Positions 16,546 through 26,169 are shown, numbered from the stretch's first letter. The stretch: DNA of 64,000 nucleotides from Megasphaera stantonii (GCF_003367905.1 NZ_CP029462.1:1116001-1180000); one strand, 5' to 3'. Notes: generated by a model not told the origin, from the letters alone. Program-made: numbers and translations.

Positions 16546-19500
16546 ATGTATAAAAAACTGCGCGACCTGCCGGAGCCGCAAGGCTTGTACGACCCGTCGT
16601 TTGAACACGACGCCTGCGGCATCGGTATCGTCGCAAATATACGAGGAAAAAAATCGTACGACATCATCGACGACGCCCTCACAATCTTGGAAAACCTGAA
16701 GCACCGCGGCGCAGAAGGAGCCGACGCCCAAAGCGGCGACGGCGCGGGGATACTCATTCAGATTCCCCACGAATTCTTCTGCCGCGAATGCGAAACCCTG
16801 GGATTCTCCCTGCCTGCCGAAGGCGAATACGGCGTCGGCATGATCTTCGCCCACCGCTACGAAGAATTCCGCAAGAAACAGATGGAAGCCTTCTCGAACA
16901 TCGTCCGGGCCGAAGGCCTGTCTATTTTGGGATGGCGCGACGTTCCCGTCGACGAAAGCCTGATCGGCAATATCGCCAAGACGACTCGTCCCCATTTCCT
17001 GCAAGTCTTCATCCAAAAAAGCCCGTCCATGACCAACCAGATGGACTTTGAACGCAAGCTGTATATTATCCGCAAGCTGGCCGAAAAGGCCATCGTCCCC
17101 ATCAGCCAGGAAAAGGGCACGGATTTCTACATCGCCAGCCTGTCGTCGCGGACGATCGTGTACAAGGGCATGCTGACGTCGGTTCAGCTCCGCCATTTCT
17201 ACCTTGATTTGTCCGACCTGGACGTCACGACGTCTATGGCCCTCGTCCATTCGCGGTTCAGCACCAATACCTTCCCCAGCTGGGCCAGAGCTCATCCGAA
17301 CCGCTACATCGTCCACAACGGCGAAATCAATACGATCCAGGGCAATATCAACTGGCTCAACGCCCGCGAAAGCAAGTCAAAATCGGAATTCTTCCCCGAT
17401 ATGGAAAAGGTATTCCCCGTCGTCGACGCTACGGGCAGCGACTCGTCCATGTTCGACAACTGTCTGGAATACTTGTACATGACGGGCCATTCCCTGCCCC
17501 ACGCCATGATGATGATGATTCCCGAGCCTTGGGAACGGGACCCGCTCATGAGCGAAGAAAAGCGAGATTTCTACCGCTATCACAACTTCATGCTCGAGCC
17601 CTGGGACGGCCCGGCGGCTATCGGCTTCTGCGACGGCACGGTCATCGGCGGCATGCTGGACCGCAACGGCCTGCGCCCGGCCCGCTACTACGTCACGCGT
17701 GACGACCGGGTTATCGCCAGCTCCGAAGTCGGCGTCGTCAACATTCCGGCCGACGAAATCCTCTACAAGGGCCGGCTGGAACCGGGCAAGATGCTCCTCG
17801 TCGATACAAAGGAGCAGCGCATCATCGACGACGACGAAATCAAGCGGCAAATCGCCACGGAGCACCCCTACCACCAGTGGTACGAAGAACACATCGTCCA
17901 CCTGGACGACCTGATGAACAACCAGCTCATCACGGACAACGACACCTTGATTCCCTACGACCTGAAGGAGCAGGAAAAAGTCTTCGGCTACACCCAGGAA
18001 GACATGGACAAGGTCATCCTGCCCATGGCCCGCGACGGCAAGCAGCCCATCGATTCCATGGGCGTCGACGTGCCCCTGGCCGTCCTCAACGACAAGCCCC
18101 AGCTCTTATACGATTATTTCAAGGAAAACTTCGCCCAGGTCACCAACCCGGCTATCGACGGCGTCCGCGAAAACATCGTCATGGCGACGGCCGTCATGGC
18201 CGGCAACGTAGCCAACATCATGGACCCCAACGAAGAGGCCACGGCGGCGCTGTACTTAAAAACGCCGCTCATCACGAACGAAGAAATGGCCGTCGTCAAG
18301 TCCCTCATGTCGAAGAAGCTGCGGGCCGCCACCTTATCCATGCTCTATCCAGTCAACAGCGGCGCCGAAGGCATGGAAACGGCCATCGAATCCCTGTGCA
18401 TCGACGCCTTGAAGGCCATCAAAAACGGGGCCAATATCCTCGTCCTGTCCGACCGGGGCGTCAACTCCCGCATGGCCGCCATTCCGGCCCTCCTGGCCTC
18501 GGCGGCGCTGCACCACTACCTCATCGACAAGACGGTCCGCTCTGACGTCGGCCTCATCCTCGAATCGGGCGAACCGCGGGAAATCCACCACTTCTGCACC
18601 CTCATCGGCTACGGCATCACGGCCATCAACCCCTACATCGCCCTCGAATCCATTAAGGAACTCATTCTCAAGGGCAAATTGGGCAAGATGACCTATGAAA
18701 AGGCCCGTGACAACTACATGGACGCCGCCGTCAAGGGTATCCTGGCCGTCATGTCCAAGATGGGCATTTCTACGGTCCACAGCTACCACGGCGCGCAGAT
18801 TTTCGAAGCCGTCGGCATTAAGCAGGATCTGATCAACAAGTATTTCTGCAACACGCCGTCGCGCATAGAAGGCATCGGCATTACGGAAATCGCCAGGGAA
18901 AACGCCCTGCGCCACGAAACGGCCTACGGCTCCGACGACGCCCTGGAACGGGGCGATTTCTACCAGTACCACAAGGGCGGCCAGCCTCACATCATCGACC
19001 CCGAAGCAGTCCGACTGCTGCAGAAGGCCTGCAAGGAAAAGAATTACGATATCTATAAGGAATATGCCGAACGGGTCAACACGTCTTCCATCTTCCGCCT
19101 CCGCGACCTGCTGGAATTCGAATACCCCGCCGGCTGCAGCATTCCCATCGAAGAAGTCGAATCAGTCGACTCCATCGTCAAGCGGTTCCGCACCGGCGCC
19201 ATGAGCTACGGCGCCCTCAGCAAGGAAGCCCACGAATGCATCGCCACGGCCATGAACCGCCTCGGCGGCATGAGCAACACCGGCGAAGGCGGCGAAGACG
19301 CAGCCCGGTTCAGCACGGAAACGAACGACAAAATCAAGCAGGTCGCCTCGGCCCGCTTCGGCGTGACGAGCAACTACCTCATTCATGCCGATGAGCTGCA
19401 GATCAAATGCTCCCAAGGTGCGAAGCCGGGCGAAGGCGGCCACCTGCCAGGCAGCAAGGTCTACCCGGATATCGCCAAGACGCGCCACGCCACGACGGGC

Positions 19501-21102
19501 GTCGCCCTCATTTCGCCGCCGCCTCACCACGACGTCTACTCCATCGAAGACCTGGCCGAGCTCATCTTCGACCTTAAAAACGTCAACCCCAAAGCCCGCG
19601 TCGGCGTCAAGCTCACGTCGGGAGCCGGCATCGGCACCATCTCAGCCGGCGTCGTCAAGGCCAAGGCCGACAACATCGTCGTCAGCGGCTACGACGGCGG
19701 TACGGGCGCATCGCCGCGGACCAGCCTGCGCCACGCCGGCCTGCCCTGGGAAATTGGCTTGGCCGAAGTGCAGCAGACCTTGCTTCTCAACAAGCTGCGC
19801 GATCGCGTAAAGGTCGAAGTCGACGGCAAAATGCTCACCGGCCGGGACGTCGCCATCGCCGCCTTGTTCGGTGCGGAAATCTTCGGCTTCGGCACGGCTC
19901 CGCTTCTGACCATCGGCTGCCACATGCTCCGCGTGTGCCACCTCAACACCTGCCCCTACGGCGTCTGCACGCAGGATGAAAAGCTGCGCAAGCGCTTCAA
20001 GGGCAAGCCGGAATACATTGTCAACTTCATGCGCTTCGTCGCCCAGGACCTGCGGGAAATCATGGCCCGCCTCGGCTTCCACACCATCGACGAAATGGTC
20101 GGCCGCTACGACTGCCTGAAGCAAAAGCAGCACGTCCTCAACTGGAAGGCTGCGACGGTCAACCTGAAAAACCTCCTCTTCCGTCCCTATACAGACGCCT
20201 CCGTAGGCCATCACTGCACCATGGACCAAGACCACGGCATCAACGCTACTCTGGACATGTCCAAGCTCATCCGCATGTGCCGGCCGGCGCTGGAACAGAA
20301 AAAACATATCTGCTCCCGCCTGCGCATCCAAAACACGGACCGCGTCACCGGCGCCCTCCTAGGCAGCGAAATCACGCGTCGCTACGGCGAAAAGGGACTG
20401 CCGGAAGATACGATCAGCCTGTCCTTCGTCGGCTCTGCCGGCCAAAGCTTCGGCGCCTTCATCCCCAAGGGCCTGACCCTTTCCCTTGAAGGCGACGCCA
20501 ACGACTACGTCGGCAAAGGCCTGTCCGGCGGCAAGATCATCGTATCGCCGCCGCGGGGCTCCGTCTTCCCGGCAGAAGACAATATCATCATCGGCAACGT
20601 CGCCTTCTACGGCGCGACGAGCGGCGAAGCCTACATCAACGGCACGGCAGGCGAACGGTTCTGCGTCCGCAACAGCGGCGCGACGGCCGTCGTCGAAGGC
20701 GTAGGCAACCACGGCTGCGAATACATGACCGGCGGCCGGGTCCTCATCCTCGGCAGCACGGGACGCAACTTCGCCGCCGGCATGTCTGGAGGCATTGCCT
20801 ATGTCTACGACTTAGAGCCGGGCAAATGCAACCCCGACCTGGTTAAACTGGAAGACCTGACCGACCCGGACGAACAGCAGTTTGTCAAATCGCTGCTGGA
20901 AAAGCACGTCGCCTATACGGACAGCAACCTCGGCCACATGCTGCTGGAAAACTGGGAAGACACCGTATCGAGAATCACCAAGGTCATTCCCGAAGCCTAC
21001 GAAGAAATGGTCTCCCTCATCGCCCAGGCCCAGGCCGAAGGCCACAGCGAAGAAGAAGCCCATATGATCGCCTTCGAACAGAAACACGGCAAGAAAAAGT
21101 AA
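16546..21102 (+). CDS. gltB: Glutamate synthase large subunit
   Basis: A 1518-residue GOGAT alpha subunit, close to the family's usual length. It makes glutamate from glutamine and 2-oxoglutarate. The N-terminal glutaminase starts after a short propeptide at Cys24 (HDACGIGIVA); the central and FMN-binding synthase domains follow; the 3Fe-4S ligands are in CHLNTCPYGVC at about 1131-1141; the C-terminal beta-helix (GXXGXXX repeats) runs from about 1250. AAGGGGG precedes the ATG. The small subunit gltD is not next to it, which is unusual; electrons may come from a distant GltD or from ferredoxin. It is controlled by a leader terminator. Confidence 0.97.
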   Translation: MYKKLRDLPEPQGLYDPSFEHDACGIGIVANIRGKKSYDIIDDALTILENLKHRGAEGADAQSGDGAGILIQIPHEFFCRECETLGFSLPAEGEYGVGMIFAHRYEEFRKKQMEAFSNIVRAEGLSILGWRDVPVDESLIGNIAKTTRPHFLQVFIQKSPSMTNQMDFERKLYIIRKLAEKAIVPISQEKGTDFYIASLSSRTIVYKGMLTSVQLRHFYLDLSDLDVTTSMALVHSRFSTNTFPSWARAHPNRYIVHNGEINTIQGNINWLNARESKSKSEFFPDMEKVFPVVDATGSDSSMFDNCLEYLYMTGHSLPHAMMMMIPEPWERDPLMSEEKRDFYRYHNFMLEPWDGPAAIGFCDGTVIGGMLDRNGLRPARYYVTRDDRVIASSEVGVVNIPADEILYKGRLEPGKMLLVDTKEQRIIDDDEIKRQIATEHPYHQWYEEHIVHLDDLMNNQLITDNDTLIPYDLKEQEKVFGYTQEDMDKVILPMARDGKQPIDSMGVDVPLAVLNDKPQLLYDYFKENFAQVTNPAIDGVRENIVMATAVMAGNVANIMDPNEEATAALYLKTPLITNEEMAVVKSLMSKKLRAATLSMLYPVNSGAEGMETAIESLCIDALKAIKNGANILVLSDRGVNSRMAAIPALLASAALHHYLIDKTVRSDVGLILESGEPREIHHFCTLIGYGITAINPYIALESIKELILKGKLGKMTYEKARDNYMDAAVKGILAVMSKMGISTVHSYHGAQIFEAVGIKQDLINKYFCNTPSRIEGIGITEIARENALRHETAYGSDDALERGDFYQYHKGGQPHIIDPEAVRLLQKACKEKNYDIYKEYAERVNTSSIFRLRDLLEFEYPAGCSIPIEEVESVDSIVKRFRTGAMSYGALSKEAHECIATAMNRLGGMSNTGEGGEDAARFSTETNDKIKQVASARFGVTSNYLIHADELQIKCSQGAKPGEGGHLPGSKVYPDIAKTRHATTGVALISPPPHHDVYSIEDLAELIFDLKNVNPKARVGVKLTSGAGIGTISAGVVKAKADNIVVSGYDGGTGASPRTSLRHAGLPWEIGLAEVQQTLLLNKLRDRVKVEVDGKMLTGRDVAIAALFGAEIFGFGTAPLLTIGCHMLRVCHLNTCPYGVCTQDEKLRKRFKGKPEYIVNFMRFVAQDLREIMARLGFHTIDEMVGRYDCLKQKQHVLNWKAATVNLKNLLFRPYTDASVGHHCTMDQDHGINATLDMSKLIRMCRPALEQKKHICSRLRIQNTDRVTGALLGSEITRRYGEKGLPEDTISLSFVGSAGQSFGAFIPKGLTLSLEGDANDYVGKGLSGGKIIVSPPRGSVFPAEDNIIIGNVAFYGATSGEAYINGTAGERFCVRNSGATAVVEGVGNHGCEYMTGGRVLILGSTGRNFAAGMSGGIAYVYDLEPGKCNPDLVKLEDLTDPDEQQFVKSLLEKHVAYTDSNLGHMLLENWEDTVSRITKVIPEAYEEMVSLIAQAQAEGHSEEEAHMIAFEQKHGKKK

Positions 21103-21119
21103 ATATGCATATTGCAGCG

Positions 21120-21148
21120 ACAGCCGCCCGATAAGGGCGGCTGTTTTT
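21120..21148 (+). terminator. Terminator after gltB
   Basis: ACAGCCGCCC pairs perfectly with GGGCGGCTGT around GATAA and is followed by T. Confidence 0.92.
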
Positions 21149-21296
21149 CGTCTGCCATCTGCAGTGCTTTGACAATTCCGTATTTACCTTTAGTCAATAC
21201 GTCGTAGCGTTTTTGGTTATTCCGCAGCAGAGACAGGCACTTTACAATATAGATATACATAGTTTTTCAATCGTCATACCAAAAGGAGCACTAGAC

Positions 21297-22148
21297 ATGA
21301 ACACAGTAACCCTCAACAACGGCGTCGCCATGCCGGTACTCGGCCTCGGCGTATATCAGATAGACGACGCGTCCCTCTGCGAACAAATCGTACGGGACGC
21401 CCTGCGCGCCGGCTACCGCCTCATCGACACGGCCGCCGCCTACGGAAACGAAGAAGCCGTCGGACGCGCCGTCAAGCGAAGCGGCGTTCCCCGCGAAGAC
21501 ATCTTCATTACGACCAAGGTCTGGGTACAGGACTTCGGCTATGAAAAGACGAAGCGTGCCGTCGCCGCCTCCCTCGAAAAGCTGGACATGGCCTACGTCG
21601 ACTTAGTGCTGCTCCACCAGCAGCTGTCCGACTATTACGGCTCGTGGCGGGCCTTGCAGGAATTGTGCCGCCAGGGAAGCGTCCGGGCCATCGGCGTTTC
21701 CAACTTCTATCCCGACCGGCTGGCCGACCTCTGCGAAAACGCCGATATCCTCCCGGCCGTCAATCAGATCGAATGCCATCCCTTTTACCAGCGCGCCTAC
21801 GACCTGGACGTCATGAAAAAGCTGCGCGTCGCACCCATGGCCTGGGGCCCCTTCGCCGAAGGCGGCCATGATATTTGGAACAATCCTATCCTGAAAAAAA
21901 TCGCCGCAAAGCACGGCAAAACCGTCGCCCAGGTCGCCCTGCGCTTTACCCTCCAGCGCGGCGTCATCGTCATCCCCAAGACGGTTCACAAGGACCGGCT
22001 CATCGAAAACATGGCTGTCTGGGACTTCGAGCTCGACGGCGAAGATATGGCCCAAATCGCCGCCTTGGACACGGACCGCACGGAAATCATCGACCACTTG
22101 ACCGTCCATATGGTTCAATTCTTAAACCGTCATAAAATTCACGAGTAA
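21297..22148 (+). CDS. Aldo/keto reductase, first of three
   Basis: A 283-residue NADPH-dependent reductase of the AKR5/2,5-diketogluconate reductase type. The catalytic tetrad is visible: Asp and Tyr in DTAAAYGNEE, Lys in TTKVW, His in LLHQQ. The cofactor-site motif IPKTVHKDRLIEN is near the C-terminus. I chose ATG 21297, which AAAAGGAGC precedes; the longer frame from 21213 lacks a ribosome site. It opens a five-gene operon of oxidoreductases that ends at 25404. The substrate is unknown; this type reduces aldehydes, methylglyoxal or keto-sugars. Confidence 0.9.
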   Translation: MNTVTLNNGVAMPVLGLGVYQIDDASLCEQIVRDALRAGYRLIDTAAAYGNEEAVGRAVKRSGVPREDIFITTKVWVQDFGYEKTKRAVAASLEKLDMAYVDLVLLHQQLSDYYGSWRALQELCRQGSVRAIGVSNFYPDRLADLCENADILPAVNQIECHPFYQRAYDLDVMKKLRVAPMAWGPFAEGGHDIWNNPILKKIAAKHGKTVAQVALRFTLQRGVIVIPKTVHKDRLIENMAVWDFELDGEDMAQIAALDTDRTEIIDHLTVHMVQFLNRHKIHE

Positions 22149-22164
22149 ACAGAAAGGATACATC

Positions 22165-22731
22165 ATGAAAACGATTTTACTAGTCAACGTCAGCCCCAGA
22201 GTACAGGGCAACTCGGAAGTCATTACCCAAATCTTAGCGGAAGACCTGAAAGACCAGCAAGTCGTCGTCTTTACGATGCGGGAAAAAGACTGCCGATACT
22301 GCAAAGCCTGCGGCGCCTGTCAGGGAACGGCGGGGCAGAGCTGCGTGCAGGACGACGACATTACGAAATTGCTGCCGGTCATCGAGGACTGCGACGCCAT
22401 TGTCGTCGCCACTCCCATTTACAACCAGCAGGTATCGTCGCTGGCAAAGCTGTTTATCGAGCGGTTCTACCCCTGGTTCGATTTCGATAAAAAGGGAATG
22501 TCCAATACGGCTAAGTACGGCAAAAAAGCGGCTCTCGTCTGCTCCTTCTGGGGCAGCCCCAAAGACAGGGTAAAAACATATGCCGACTGGACAGTGAGCG
22601 GCTTTTGCCAAATGGGAGCAGAACAGTTCCAAACCCTCATCTTCAACCAAATCCCCAATGCCGGCGACGTAAAAAATCGGCCCGATTACGTAGAACAGGT
22701 GCATCAGCTCGCCTGCTGGCTGAAAGAATAA
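22165..22731 (+). CDS. Flavodoxin-fold oxidoreductase with a cysteine cluster
   Basis: A 188-residue FMN-binding protein of the NADPH-dependent FMN reductase/iron-sulfur flavoprotein type. The phosphate loop is SPRVQGNSE near residue 10, and ATPIYNQQ marks the second flavin contact. Cysteines CRYCKACGAC at about 47-56 and a further C near 64 match the spacing of the 4Fe-4S site in archaeal iron-sulfur flavoproteins. It would carry electrons between a reduced donor and an acceptor. It lies 17 bases after the first aldo/keto reductase, in the same operon. Confidence 0.82.
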   Translation: MKTILLVNVSPRVQGNSEVITQILAEDLKDQQVVVFTMREKDCRYCKACGACQGTAGQSCVQDDDITKLLPVIEDCDAIVVATPIYNQQVSSLAKLFIERFYPWFDFDKKGMSNTAKYGKKAALVCSFWGSPKDRVKTYADWTVSGFCQMGAEQFQTLIFNQIPNAGDVKNRPDYVEQVHQLACWLKE

Positions 22732-22743
22732 GGAGGACTGCCA

Positions 22744-23730
22744 ATGCATACTCGCATATTAGGAACGGAATTACAGGTATCAGCTGTCGGCCTGGGCTGC
22801 ATGGGATTATCTCACGCCTATGGTACAGCTCTGGATAAAAAAGAGGCCATAACCCGCATCCGTGAAGCTGTCGATATGGGATATACATTTTTTGATACAG
22901 CGGAAGTCTATGTCGGCCAATATGCCGACGGCACGCCGGCAATTAATGAAGAACTTGTCGGCGAAGCCTTAAAGCCCATCCGGGACAAGGTCGTCGTCGC
23001 CACGAAAGGAGGGATCACCTTAGGCTCGCAGCATCACACCGTATCAGACGCATCGCCGGCTTCGCTGCGGCGTTCTTTGGAGCAAAGTTTACGGCGCCTC
23101 CAGACCGATACGATTGATCTATATTATCAGCACCGTCTCGACGCCGCCAGAGAACCTGAGGAAGTGGCCTATACGATGCAAACCTTTATCAAAGAAGGTA
23201 AAATCCGCCATTGGGGCATATCAAACGCCTCGCCCGGCTATATCCGCCGCGCCCATGCCGTTTGTCCCATAACAGCCATACAAGAACGGTATTCTCTCAT
23301 GTATCGCCAGACGGCGCAGCTCTTTCCCCTATTAGAAGAACTGCACATCGGCTTCGTCGCTTATTCGCCCTTGGCAAACGGCTTTTTATCCGGCCTCTAT
23401 AAAGGAACGGAGCAATTTGACAAAGAGCTGGACTTCCGCAGCTGGATGCCCCAGTACACGGAAGAAGGAGCGCAGAAAGCCAAAGAGCTAACCCATTTGC
23501 TCGCCGGTCTAAGCGTGGAAAAAGACGCGACGCCGGCGCAAATCTCCCTGGCCTGGATGCTCTGCAAAAAGCCCTATATCGTCCCCATTCCCGGCACGAC
23601 GAAAGCCAAACGCCTTTGCGAAAATGCCGAGGCCGCAGATATTACCTTATCGGAAGAAGACGTTAAAAAAATCGACCAGGTATTAGACCATTCCGAATTC
23701 AGCGTCTTTGCCCCGCAAACAGAATCATAA
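22744..23730 (+). CDS. Aldo/keto reductase, second of three
   Basis: A 328-residue reductase of the longer YhdN/AKR13-like group: start SAVGLGCMGLSHAYG, active-site DTAEVYVGQYA, KGGI for the lysine, YYQHRLD for the histidine, and IPGTTKAKRL for the cofactor phosphate. It follows the flavodoxin-like gene by 12 bases with AAGGAGG. Base composition is a little less GC-rich than in the first and third reductases, so the operon may have been assembled from different sources. Substrate unknown. Confidence 0.9.
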   Translation: MHTRILGTELQVSAVGLGCMGLSHAYGTALDKKEAITRIREAVDMGYTFFDTAEVYVGQYADGTPAINEELVGEALKPIRDKVVVATKGGITLGSQHHTVSDASPASLRRSLEQSLRRLQTDTIDLYYQHRLDAAREPEEVAYTMQTFIKEGKIRHWGISNASPGYIRRAHAVCPITAIQERYSLMYRQTAQLFPLLEELHIGFVAYSPLANGFLSGLYKGTEQFDKELDFRSWMPQYTEEGAQKAKELTHLLAGLSVEKDATPAQISLAWMLCKKPYIVPIPGTTKAKRLCENAEAADITLSEEDVKKIDQVLDHSEFSVFAPQTES

Positions 23731-23746
23731 GGGAGGTTAACTTGCC

Positions 23747-24511
23747 ATGACCATCTATGACTTTACAGGCAAAACGGTGTTAGTAACGGGAGCGGCTTCC
23801 GGCATCGGTTTAAATGCCGCCATGCGATTTGCTCAGGCCGGCGCTTCGGTCGTATTATCAGACATAGACGAAAAAGCAGTACAACAAGCTGTCAATGGTC
23901 TGATAAACCAAGGACTTCAGGCTTTGGCTATTCCTTGTAACGTAGCCGCAGAATCGGAAGTCGTCGAATTAGTAAAAAAAACAGTTGCCGCGCTTGGCAG
24001 TTTAGATATAGCCTATAATAACGCCGGCATCCAGGCGCCGGTTTCAGAATTGGCCGACGCCGACGGAGCCGCGTTCGATAAGGTCATCGCCGTAAATCTA
24101 CGAGGTATTTGGAGCTGCATGAAATACGAGCTGCAGCAGATGCGCCGACAGGGACGCGGCGCTATCGTCAACTGTTCATCCCTCTGCGGCGTCGTCGCCA
24201 TGCCCGGTCTGGGAGCCTACACGGCGTCCAAACACGCAGTAATCGGACTGACCAAGAGCGCCGCCCTCGATTATGCCGGCCGCGGCATCCGCATCAACGC
24301 AGTTTGTCCCGGCACGACCGATACGCCTATGGTCGCCCAGGCTATCAAAGATTTCCCCGACGATATGGCTAAGTCCATTGGACAAATTCCTATGCAGCGC
24401 ATTGCGTCTGTATCGGAAATCACCGACACCGTCCTCTGGCTGTGCAGCGACGGCGCAGGCTTTATGACCGGCCAGGCTATCGTTCCCGACGGTGGCTATT
24501 CCATTTGCTGA
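23747..24511 (+). CDS. Short-chain dehydrogenase/reductase
   Basis: A 254-residue classical SDR. The Rossmann motif TGAASGIG is at about 15-22, NNAG at about 88-91, the catalytic serine in NCSSLCG, and the Tyr-Lys pair in YTASKHA. Asp at the end of strand 2 (VLSDIDE) favours NAD over NADP. It is part of the oxidoreductase operon, 16 bases after the second aldo/keto reductase. Its substrate is probably a small alcohol or a keto compound handled by the same operon. Confidence 0.92.
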   Translation: MTIYDFTGKTVLVTGAASGIGLNAAMRFAQAGASVVLSDIDEKAVQQAVNGLINQGLQALAIPCNVAAESEVVELVKKTVAALGSLDIAYNNAGIQAPVSELADADGAAFDKVIAVNLRGIWSCMKYELQQMRRQGRGAIVNCSSLCGVVAMPGLGAYTASKHAVIGLTKSAALDYAGRGIRINAVCPGTTDTPMVAQAIKDFPDDMAKSIGQIPMQRIASVSEITDTVLWLCSDGAGFMTGQAIVPDGGYSIC

Positions 24512-24552
24512 TATCACCATGATTTTTGCACATCTAAAAGGAGTTCTTAACT

Positions 24553-25404
24553 ATGGAGCACATACTTTTACGTGATGGAAATACTATCCCTGCCGTCGGC
24601 TTCGGCGTATTTCTCATTCCCAACGACGGCAGCACCTACGACGCCGTGACCAAGGCCCTGCGCCTCGGATACCGCCACATCGACACGGCGGCGGCCTATT
24701 TCAACGAAGACGAAGTCGGCAGGGCCGTCTGCGACAGCGGCATCCCCCGCGACGAAATCTTCGTCACCAGCAAGCTCTGGCTTCAGGATTACGGCTACGA
24801 CGCCGCCTGCAGGGGCATCGACGCGTCCCTGAAAAAGCTGGGCCTCGACTACATGGACCTGTACCTGATTCATCAGCCCTACGGCGACGTGCCCGGCGCG
24901 TGGAAAGCTATGGAAGACGCCCAAAAAGCCGGGAAAATCAAATCTATCGGCGTCAGCAACATGACGCCTAACATCTGGAATCATTTCGTGCCCCAATTCG
25001 ACACGATGCCGGCTGTAAACCAGGTCGAATGTCATCCCTTCTTCCAGCAGAAACAGCTGCGGGAAGTATTAGACGCCTGCGGCGCAGCGCTGGAAGCCTA
25101 TTTCCCCTTGGGCCACGGCGACGAAGCCCTTCTCGCCCATCCCCTCGTCACGGCCCTGGCCCATAAAGACAATAAGACAGCCGGCCAAATCATCCTGCGC
25201 TTCGAAGTACAGGAAGGCTTCGTCGTCCTGCCGAAGTCGACCAATCCCCAGCACATGGCCGATAATATCGCCATCTTCGATTTTTCCCTGACCGATGAAG
25301 ACATGGCGCGGATGCGCAGCCTCGATACGGGAAAAGGCAGCCACGACCCGGAAACGCCGGGCATGGGCGACATGCTGCTGAAAGCCTATAAGGTACATGA
25401 TTGA
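24553..25404 (+). CDS. Aldo/keto reductase, third of three
   Basis: A 283-residue protein closely similar to the first reductase in the operon: GYRHIDTAAAYFNEDE for Asp/Tyr, TSKLW for Lys, LIHQPYG for His and LPKSTNPQHMADN for the cofactor site. It is the last gene of the operon, with AAAAGGAG before the ATG and the conserved hairpin terminator at 25509 behind it. Having two near-identical types in one operon suggests duplication followed by divergence. Confidence 0.92.
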   Translation: MEHILLRDGNTIPAVGFGVFLIPNDGSTYDAVTKALRLGYRHIDTAAAYFNEDEVGRAVCDSGIPRDEIFVTSKLWLQDYGYDAACRGIDASLKKLGLDYMDLYLIHQPYGDVPGAWKAMEDAQKAGKIKSIGVSNMTPNIWNHFVPQFDTMPAVNQVECHPFFQQKQLREVLDACGAALEAYFPLGHGDEALLAHPLVTALAHKDNKTAGQIILRFEVQEGFVVLPKSTNPQHMADNIAIFDFSLTDEDMARMRSLDTGKGSHDPETPGMGDMLLKAYKVHD

Positions 25405-25508
25405 GAGCCACATATAACTTCGGTATCGGTAAAACTCAATCATGTAAATCATGTCAACAAAACGGCCTTAGTCTGTATCGATAAGCAAATTATACATACC
25501 TATACGAT

Positions 25509-25565
25509 AATAAGGGCAGCCGCACGAAGACGATGCTCATCTTCGGCGGCAGCCCTTATTTTTTA
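25509..25565 (+). terminator. Terminator of the redox operon; repeat-like hairpin, copy A
   Basis: AATAAGGGC and GCCGC-A-CGAAGA pair with TCTTCG-GCGGC and GCCCTTATT, followed by six T. A sibling hairpin with the same bulged A and compensatory base changes lies at 26876. Confidence 0.85.
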
Positions 25566-25588
25566 TTGTCAACCACATGGTAATAGTC

Positions 25589-25617
25589 TTGACAGAAAGC
25601 CATATATTAAATATAAT
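25589..25617 (+). promoter_or_regulatory. Consensus promoter of the second marR
   Basis: TTGACA (25589-25594) and TATAAT (25612-25617) are separated by 17 bases. Confidence 0.9.
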
Positions 25618-25634
25618 CGTGTATATACACGATT
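25615..25634. promoter_or_regulatory. Perfect 20-base palindromic operator
   Basis: AATCGTGTATATACACGATT is its own reverse complement. It begins at the -10 box and ends at the ribosome site of the MarR gene, so a bound dimer would block transcription. The MarR protein just downstream is the obvious ligand, by position. Confidence 0.82.
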
Positions 25635-25645
25635 AGGAGGAAATC

Positions 25646-26071
25646 ATGAAGCGTTCCATAAGTCCCTGTTTTTGTATCAACCTGCGGCGCGCTGCCGGCG
25701 TCTTATCCGATTTCTATGACAAATCATTGTCAAAAGCGCAGCTCACAACAAGTCAATTTTCTTTGATGAAATCGTTAAGCCGCATACAGCCTTGTACCGT
25801 TACGGCGTTGGCCGATGAAATGGGGCTGGAACGCACGACGCTGGTCCGTACAATAAAGCCCCTTGCAGATCGCGGTCTGATACATAATTTAGCGCCTGCC
25901 AAAAACCGCAATAAGCTATTGTCGCTGACAGAGGACGGGGACGCGCTTATGGAGTACGCAGCCTCGTTGTGGGAAGAAGCCCAAGGAGCCGTGAAAGCTT
26001 ACATGGGAGCAGAGCAGATAGAAACCCTGATGCAGCTCCTGGCCCGGTTGGAAGAGTTCGGGGAATCCTAA
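25646..26071 (+). CDS. MarR family regulator with N-terminal cysteines
   Basis: A 141-residue MarR protein. The winged helix is at about 50-100 (TVTALADEMGLERTTLVRT, then a short wing). Two cysteines at positions 8 and 10 (PCFCINLRRAA) lie in the dimerisation helix where redox-sensing members such as OhrR carry their peroxidatic cysteine. It probably senses oxidants or electrophiles and represses itself through the palindrome at 25615. The upstream redox operon and the DUF2148 gene behind it are candidate targets. AGGAGG starts right after the operator. Confidence 0.9.
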   Translation: MKRSISPCFCINLRRAAGVLSDFYDKSLSKAQLTTSQFSLMKSLSRIQPCTVTALADEMGLERTTLVRTIKPLADRGLIHNLAPAKNRNKLLSLTEDGDALMEYAASLWEEAQGAVKAYMGAEQIETLMQLLARLEEFGES

Positions 26072-26169
26072 TCTCTCTCAGCAGCGCAGTACATAGCGCA
26101 CGGCGCTGACTAGTCAGGCTGCAGATTTCCACTATACATGTAAGTATTTTCCGAAAGGAGACGATATGT

